Source: Hypomesus transpacificus
Taxonomy: Eukaryota; Chordata; Actinopteri; Osmeriformes; Osmeridae
DNA: 64,000 nt
Direction: 5' to 3'
Assembly: GCF_021917145.1 (NCBI RefSeq)
Contig: NC_061071.1
Coordinates: 6,260,938 to 6,324,937, forward strand
Made by a program: the position numbers and the translations under genes. Every line of letters starts with the position of its first letter. Position 1 is the first letter of the stretch. This document shows positions 60,269 through 64,000 of this stretch, one piece after another. A model generated the notes under the pieces. The model was not told the origin of the DNA. It searched no databases and saw only the letters and a list, made by a program, of their open reading frames with translations.

Positions 60269-62306
60269 GGGAGCAAGAGGAAGGGAGAGGGAAAGAGAGA
60301 GAGGGAGAGAGAGAGAGAAAGAGGGAGAGACAGAGAGAGAACCAGAGAGAAAGAGAGACAGTGATGAAATGTCATACTGATGACATACTACAAATTACAT
60401 CACAGGTGATTGCACACAATGAAAATTGATATTAGAGCCCGACCAATAAAGGATTTTTAAGGCCAATACCGATAAAAATATTTTGTGATTTAAAAATCCG
60501 ATATTCCGATACATCAGCCGATTTATATATTTTTTTTAAATCCAGAAACGCATAACATAAACAGATTTCCCTGACACGAGTCGTAAGGTTGTCTCAGCTG
60601 GTTGTAGGGTTTGTGGCGTTCTAAACACGAGTGTTGCCAACAGGGACATCGTAGAGTGACCTCTGGTGGACAAACTATGCAACGCAAACACTCATAACAT
60701 GGTTAAAGGGTATTTCGGACGTTTTTTATTTAATTTTCATTTATTGGCCATTATGAGCCTTGATTTTGTACCTTGTTTGTTTGTTTGTATTGTGAGGGCA
60801 TAATAAAAAATTCACAAACAAAATATCGGCCATTATAAATGCCGATAGTTTGGAAAATGCCTAATATCGACCGATAATATCGGCCCGCCGATAAATCGGT
60901 CGGGCTCTAGTTGAGATGAAGGTAGACAATTGATTGGATGAGGGACAGTGGGTTGGGCCAGCACTTACCCACTCCCCTTTCACCTTCAGGTAGAGGAAGG
61001 CAGGGGGAGAGAGGCAGGTGGAGTTAGTACTCTCTCTCTCTCTCTCTTTCTCACACACACACAGCTCAATGGTTTCAGTGTGTCTTACCATAACAATGTC
61101 TCCGGGGGTGATGGTGATTTCGTCATGACTACGGGCATCAAAGGGGTAGAGAGCCCGGTAGAACACCACCTTCACCTGGTCCTGGTTGAAGCCACACACT
61201 GGAACCTTCTCTGTAGACACACACATACACACCTGTCACTATCTGTACACACACACACACTTGTATCTTCTCAATGCACGTACACATAAGTGACTACATG
61301 TGTGTGTGAGTATTACCTGCCGCGGGCCAGGGGCTGTGTGTGTGAGACAGCTGTTTCCCAGGGGGGTCCGTCTGCTGGAGGAACACCTGGCCACGCCCCT
61401 CCTCCTCCTCACTCACCCTCTTCAGCCAGGCCTGGGGGTCTGGGGGGGGACTGGGCGCTGGGGGGCCACCCTGGCAGGGGCTGGGGGCTTGGGGGGCTTC
61501 ATCTCGCCACGACAGACCATCTTCAGCACGCGACAGCCTGGGGAGGGGAGGGATCAACACACACTTAAACACTATCTCTCTCTCTCTCTTTCTATCTATC
61601 TATCTATCTCTCTCTCTCTCTCTATCGCTCTCTCTCTCTATCGNNNNNNNNNNNNNNNNNNNNNNNNNNNNNNNNNNNNNNNNNNNNNNNNNNNNNNNNN
61701 NNNNNNNNNNNNNNNNNNNNNNNNNNNNNNNNNNNNNNNNNNNGATAGAGGGAGAGGAAACGTAAGGCATCTAGAAATAAGCAGGGGAACTTCGATAAAG
61801 AGAGAGTTGGAAGAGATAGTGAGGGTGAGAAGGGGAACTTGGAGAAAAGAGACAGAGGTGGAGTGTCTCACCATATTTGGGCGAGGATGGGTGCGGGCAG
61901 ACCTGACTGGAGGAAGAAATTCCTTGCCTGGTCGCCTGGGAGACATAGTGAAACAGGATGTGACATCATTCGGACTTTGAACCCCACCCTTAACTGCCAA
62001 GACACGCAGTTTCACTTCTCCGCCGGGGCTGGAAATGAGGATGTGTGAAGGTGTGTGTGTGTGTGAGTCAGTCAGATTACCAGTGATGTATCCTGCAGGG
62101 GTTGGGGTGAGGCTGTGGAACTGCTGGTCATGTTTGGATCTCTCATCCACTGAGATCGCCCAGGCATCCAGACTCCCTGGAGAACACACACACACAGGCT
62201 GGAGACACTGGGGTCTTATAGAGCATGCGCACGTATGCACGCACACACAGCCAGGCGCACACGCGCCCACACACTTACCTCCGAAGGCAGTGGGAAACTG
62301 AGCCAT
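50286..62306 (-). CDS. itsn1: Intersectin-1, with central exons missing at a scaffold gap
   Basis: Endocytic scaffold and, in its long form, Cdc42 exchange factor. Exons before the gap: 62306-62279, 62176-62081, 61935-61872 ([18 protein letters not shown], then [17 protein letters not shown]: first half of EH1). After it: 61537-61317, 61210-61089, 60983-60969, 60007-59694, 59539-59380, 59246-59038, 58932-58850, 58745-58579, 58393-58348, 58237-58116, 57971-57848, 57724-57530 (SH3A to SH3[57 protein letters not shown]); 53937-53816, 53417-53311, 53181-52998, 52884-52786, 52694-52527 (DH), 52432-52220, 52048-51927, 51812-51730 (PH), 51620-51537, 51360-51187, 50434-50286 (C2, ending QLFEEP). Between QIW and the SH3A linker the rest of EH1, all of EH2 and the coiled coil are absent. 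Confidence 0.95.
50505..51170. repeat. GTGTTCAGGTGGTGTGTGTG tandem array
   Basis: About 660 bp of units built from GTGTTCAGGTGGTGTGTGTG and TGTCAGAGA, filling the last itsn1 intron (50435-51186). The Cys/Val-rich frames on the + strand are artefacts. Confidence 0.95.
53725..53820. repeat. ~28-bp tandem repeat touching an itsn1 splice donor
   Basis: About 3.5 copies. On the minus strand the junction reads GAG|GTACACATCCGGACCGAC and the later copies read GACATACACATCCGGACC. The donor GT is lost in the copies, but the array clearly begins at the junction (53816). Confidence 0.85.
53938..57529. other. Large itsn1 intron between SH3E and DH exons
   Basis: About 3.6 kb without a recognised coding exon. 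In mammals the short, SH3-only intersectin isoform ends after the SH3E exon, so part of this intron may be the 3' UTR of a short form; read-through past the SH3E donor would add 16 residues (first [10 protein letters not shown]) before a stop at 57480. A GGCCAGACGG decamer repeat occupies 54834-54915, and CT-rich and CA runs lie near 55970-56110 and 56960-57085. Confidence 0.5.
60195..60345. repeat. (GA)n microsatellite
   Basis: GA repeats with GGGAGA variants in the itsn1 intron between the second SH3A exon and the 15-bp microexon. Confidence 0.95.
60433..60909. mobile_element. hAT-like MITE, TAGAGCCCGACC type
   Basis: The left end TAGAGCCCGACC and the inverted right end TAGAGCCCGACC are identical 12-bp inverted repeats, with GATAAATCGG and CCGATA-rich inner sequence. 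The flanks ATTGATAT (60425-60432) and GTTGAGAT (60910-60917) match at 6 of 8 positions, a decayed target duplication. This end sequence is a common fish hAT-derived repeat. No coding capacity. It lies in an itsn1 intron. Confidence 0.8.
60969..60983 (-). CDS. itsn1: itsn1 15-bp SH3A microexon (VKGEW)
   Basis: On the minus strand CTGAAG|GTGAAAGGGGAGTGG|GTAAGT, a 15-bp exon with good flanking splice sites encoding VKGEW. It falls between the exons ending GDIVM and starting VDESQ. The same five-residue insertion is known in mammalian ITSN1 as a neuron-specific alternative exon that changes SH3A ligand binding. Its conservation here implies the same choice in fish. Confidence 0.9.
61644..61743. 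other. 100-N assembly gap
   Basis: Exactly 100 N, the customary placeholder for a gap of unknown size, flanked by TC/GA-type repeats with GATA units. It falls exactly where the itsn1 exons for the rest of EH1, EH2 and the coiled coil should be. Confidence 0.98.
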
Positions 62307-62642
62307 GATTCAGTCAGTCAACTGCAGCTGAGCTGCAACACCTTGGGGAACACAGAGACTGGTGTTACACTGGTGTGTTAGCGCCTGTGAGTGTGTGTGA
62401 GAGAGAGGGTGTGCATCAGGTCATCTGGTAATGATCAGTTCTGGCCTCGTGCAAGTCCAGCCTAGGGGCGAACAGAGAAAGAGAGAAGAGGGAGAGAGGG
62501 AGAGAGAAAGTTAGAGAGAGAGAGAGAGAGAGAGAGACACAGAGACAGAGACAGACACAGACACAGACACAGACACAGACACAGACACAGAGACAGACAC
62601 AGAGACAGAGACAGAGACAGAGACAGAGACAGAGACAGAGAC

Positions 62643-62711
<69 letters not shown>

Positions 62712-64000
62712 GAGGTCCCCCCCCCAGCTGTGTGAATGTGAGTGGGAGGCCAGCCATCGTGTGTATGTGAGGGAGGTATTTTAATCAAGTCCAGATCCCA
62801 GGGTGGGTGGAGCCACATCATCGTCATGGATACACGTTTACAGCCCATCATTCCGTGCGGCAGGAAGTCATGCGACAGGAAAGCATAAATGGACTAATCA
62901 GAGAATATCATTGGCTGTACACACACACACACACACGCACACACACACACACACAGTATGAGGAGACAGAAGAGACATGACTCACTCTCCCTTCTCCGGA
63001 CTCATTCACATCACAGCTCCCTGCTGAAGCACACACACACACACATCTCGCTTTCCCGCGCACACACACTAAGACCCCCTGCACGCCTTCACACACACAC
63101 TCAATACACCCTGCTCTCTCCCTCACACACACACACACACAAGACACACTGCTCTGTCCCTCACACACACAAAAACACACAATACACACTGCTCTCTCCC
63201 TCACACACACTCAATACACCCTGTTCTCCCTCACACACTCACGCCGGGTAACAGAGGGTCTGTTTTGTTCCTGTGACCTACTTTAGCTCCTTCACACTTT
63301 GATGCTAATGAGACTCCTTCCCCTCCTCTTCCCCTCTCTCCTTCTCCCCCTCCTCCCCTCTCTGTCCTTCACCTCCTCCTCCCCTCTCTCTCTCCCCTTC
63401 TCCTCCTCCTCGCCTCTTTCTCTCTCTCCTCCTCCTCCTCCTCGCCTCTCTCTCTCTTTCTCCTACCCACTCTCTCCTCTTGTCCCCTGTCCACCCCTAC
63501 TTCCGCTCTCATCTCCTCTGCCCCCTACCCCCCCCCCCCTCCTCTCCTCTCCCCCCCAACCCCCCATCTCATCTCCTCTCTATTTCATGCACCACTTCTC
63601 TCTTTGTGTTGTTCCTAACCGAGCAGGGAGTATTGTCTGGTTCTGCATACCAGCCCTGGGAAAACCACACAAACACAAACACCTTGTCCTGGCATTTACT
63701 CAACAACCTTCACAGGCTATGCGGTTGATAACGAGAGCTGAAGTCGTTACGTCACATCCAAGGGCACTGATGGATGCCAGCTCTTCTGGTTCATTCTTTC
63801 TGTGGAGAGACCTTTCTGAGCACTGACGCCTGAATGCTGCCTGTAGAACACATTGGTTCTGCTGAGCTAGCTGCTAGTCGGCATCCTAATCTCTTGTTTT
63901 TCTCTGTGGTAAAGACCTGTATTCCTCTATAGCGGGACCGTTGCTTCTACGGGGGGGGTCAAAATAAGACATGAAGGACTGGTAGAGCAGTCAGATGGAT
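62307..64000. other. itsn1 upstream region; no gene seen
   Basis: No coding exon recognised. Contains a GA/CAGA microsatellite, (CA)n tracts near 62920-62955 and repeated CACACACTGCTCTCTCCCTC units (about 63100-63240), then a CT-rich stretch (63310-63590). The itsn1 promoter is not identified. Confidence 0.5.
62508..62708. repeat. Compound (GA)n(CAGA)n microsatellite
   Basis: GA repeats flanking a block of ACAGAC/AGACAG hexamers, upstream of the itsn1 start codon. Confidence 0.96.

Overview
The window is vertebrate nuclear DNA, almost certainly from a teleost fish. It holds multi-exon genes with GT-AG introns and compact introns full of (GT)n, (GA)n and longer tandem repeats. It also carries hAT-type and RTE-type transposons of kinds common in ray-finned fish, and a 100-N scaffold gap at 61644-61743. 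I cannot name the species. Gene models were built by hand from homology, splice sites and reading phase; each exon list sums to whole codons unless stated.

Layout. (1) 1-1280: two minisatellites inside an itga4 intron. (2) 1287-8274 (-): integrin alpha-4, 23 coding exons; the 3' end lies beyond the left edge. A hAT-like element (8403-9040) sits about 130 bp upstream of its start codon. (3) 10234-12467 (-): plekha3 (FAPP1), with two coding C-runs that break frame as read. (4) 13515-17240 (-): agpat3-type lysophosphatidate acyltransferase. (5) 22261-26973 (-): pyridoxal kinase pdxk. (6) 27736-29434: degenerate hAT element with an 8-bp target duplication. (7) 30674-38823 (+): TMPRSS3-like type II transmembrane serine protease whose catalytic Ser is Asn; one intron carries an RTE-type retrotransposon (34353-37592) with a 1063-codon open frame and a 12-bp target duplication. 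(8) 40026-43625 (-): pknox1 TALE homeobox gene, convergent with the protease gene. (9) 44829-48692 (-): an ATP synthase coupling factor 6 (atp5pf)-like gene carrying a 2172-bp repetitive, phase-symmetric internal exon. (10) 50286-62306 (-): intersectin-1 (itsn1), with both ends and all five SH3 domains but with EH2 and the coiled coil missing at the N gap.

The genes do not form a pathway; the shared logic is synteny. PDXK, AGPAT3, TMPRSS3, PKNOX1 and ITSN1 all lie on human 21q22, while ITGA4 and PLEKHA3 lie on 2q31, so the window spans a join between two ancestral blocks.

Most unusual points: the coupling factor 6 gene with its huge optional-looking exon; the Ser-to-Asn change in an otherwise intact protease gene; and a recurring pattern, in at least six introns of five genes, of tandem arrays that start at or include the 5' splice site of the preceding exon, producing strings of duplicate or decayed splice donors.
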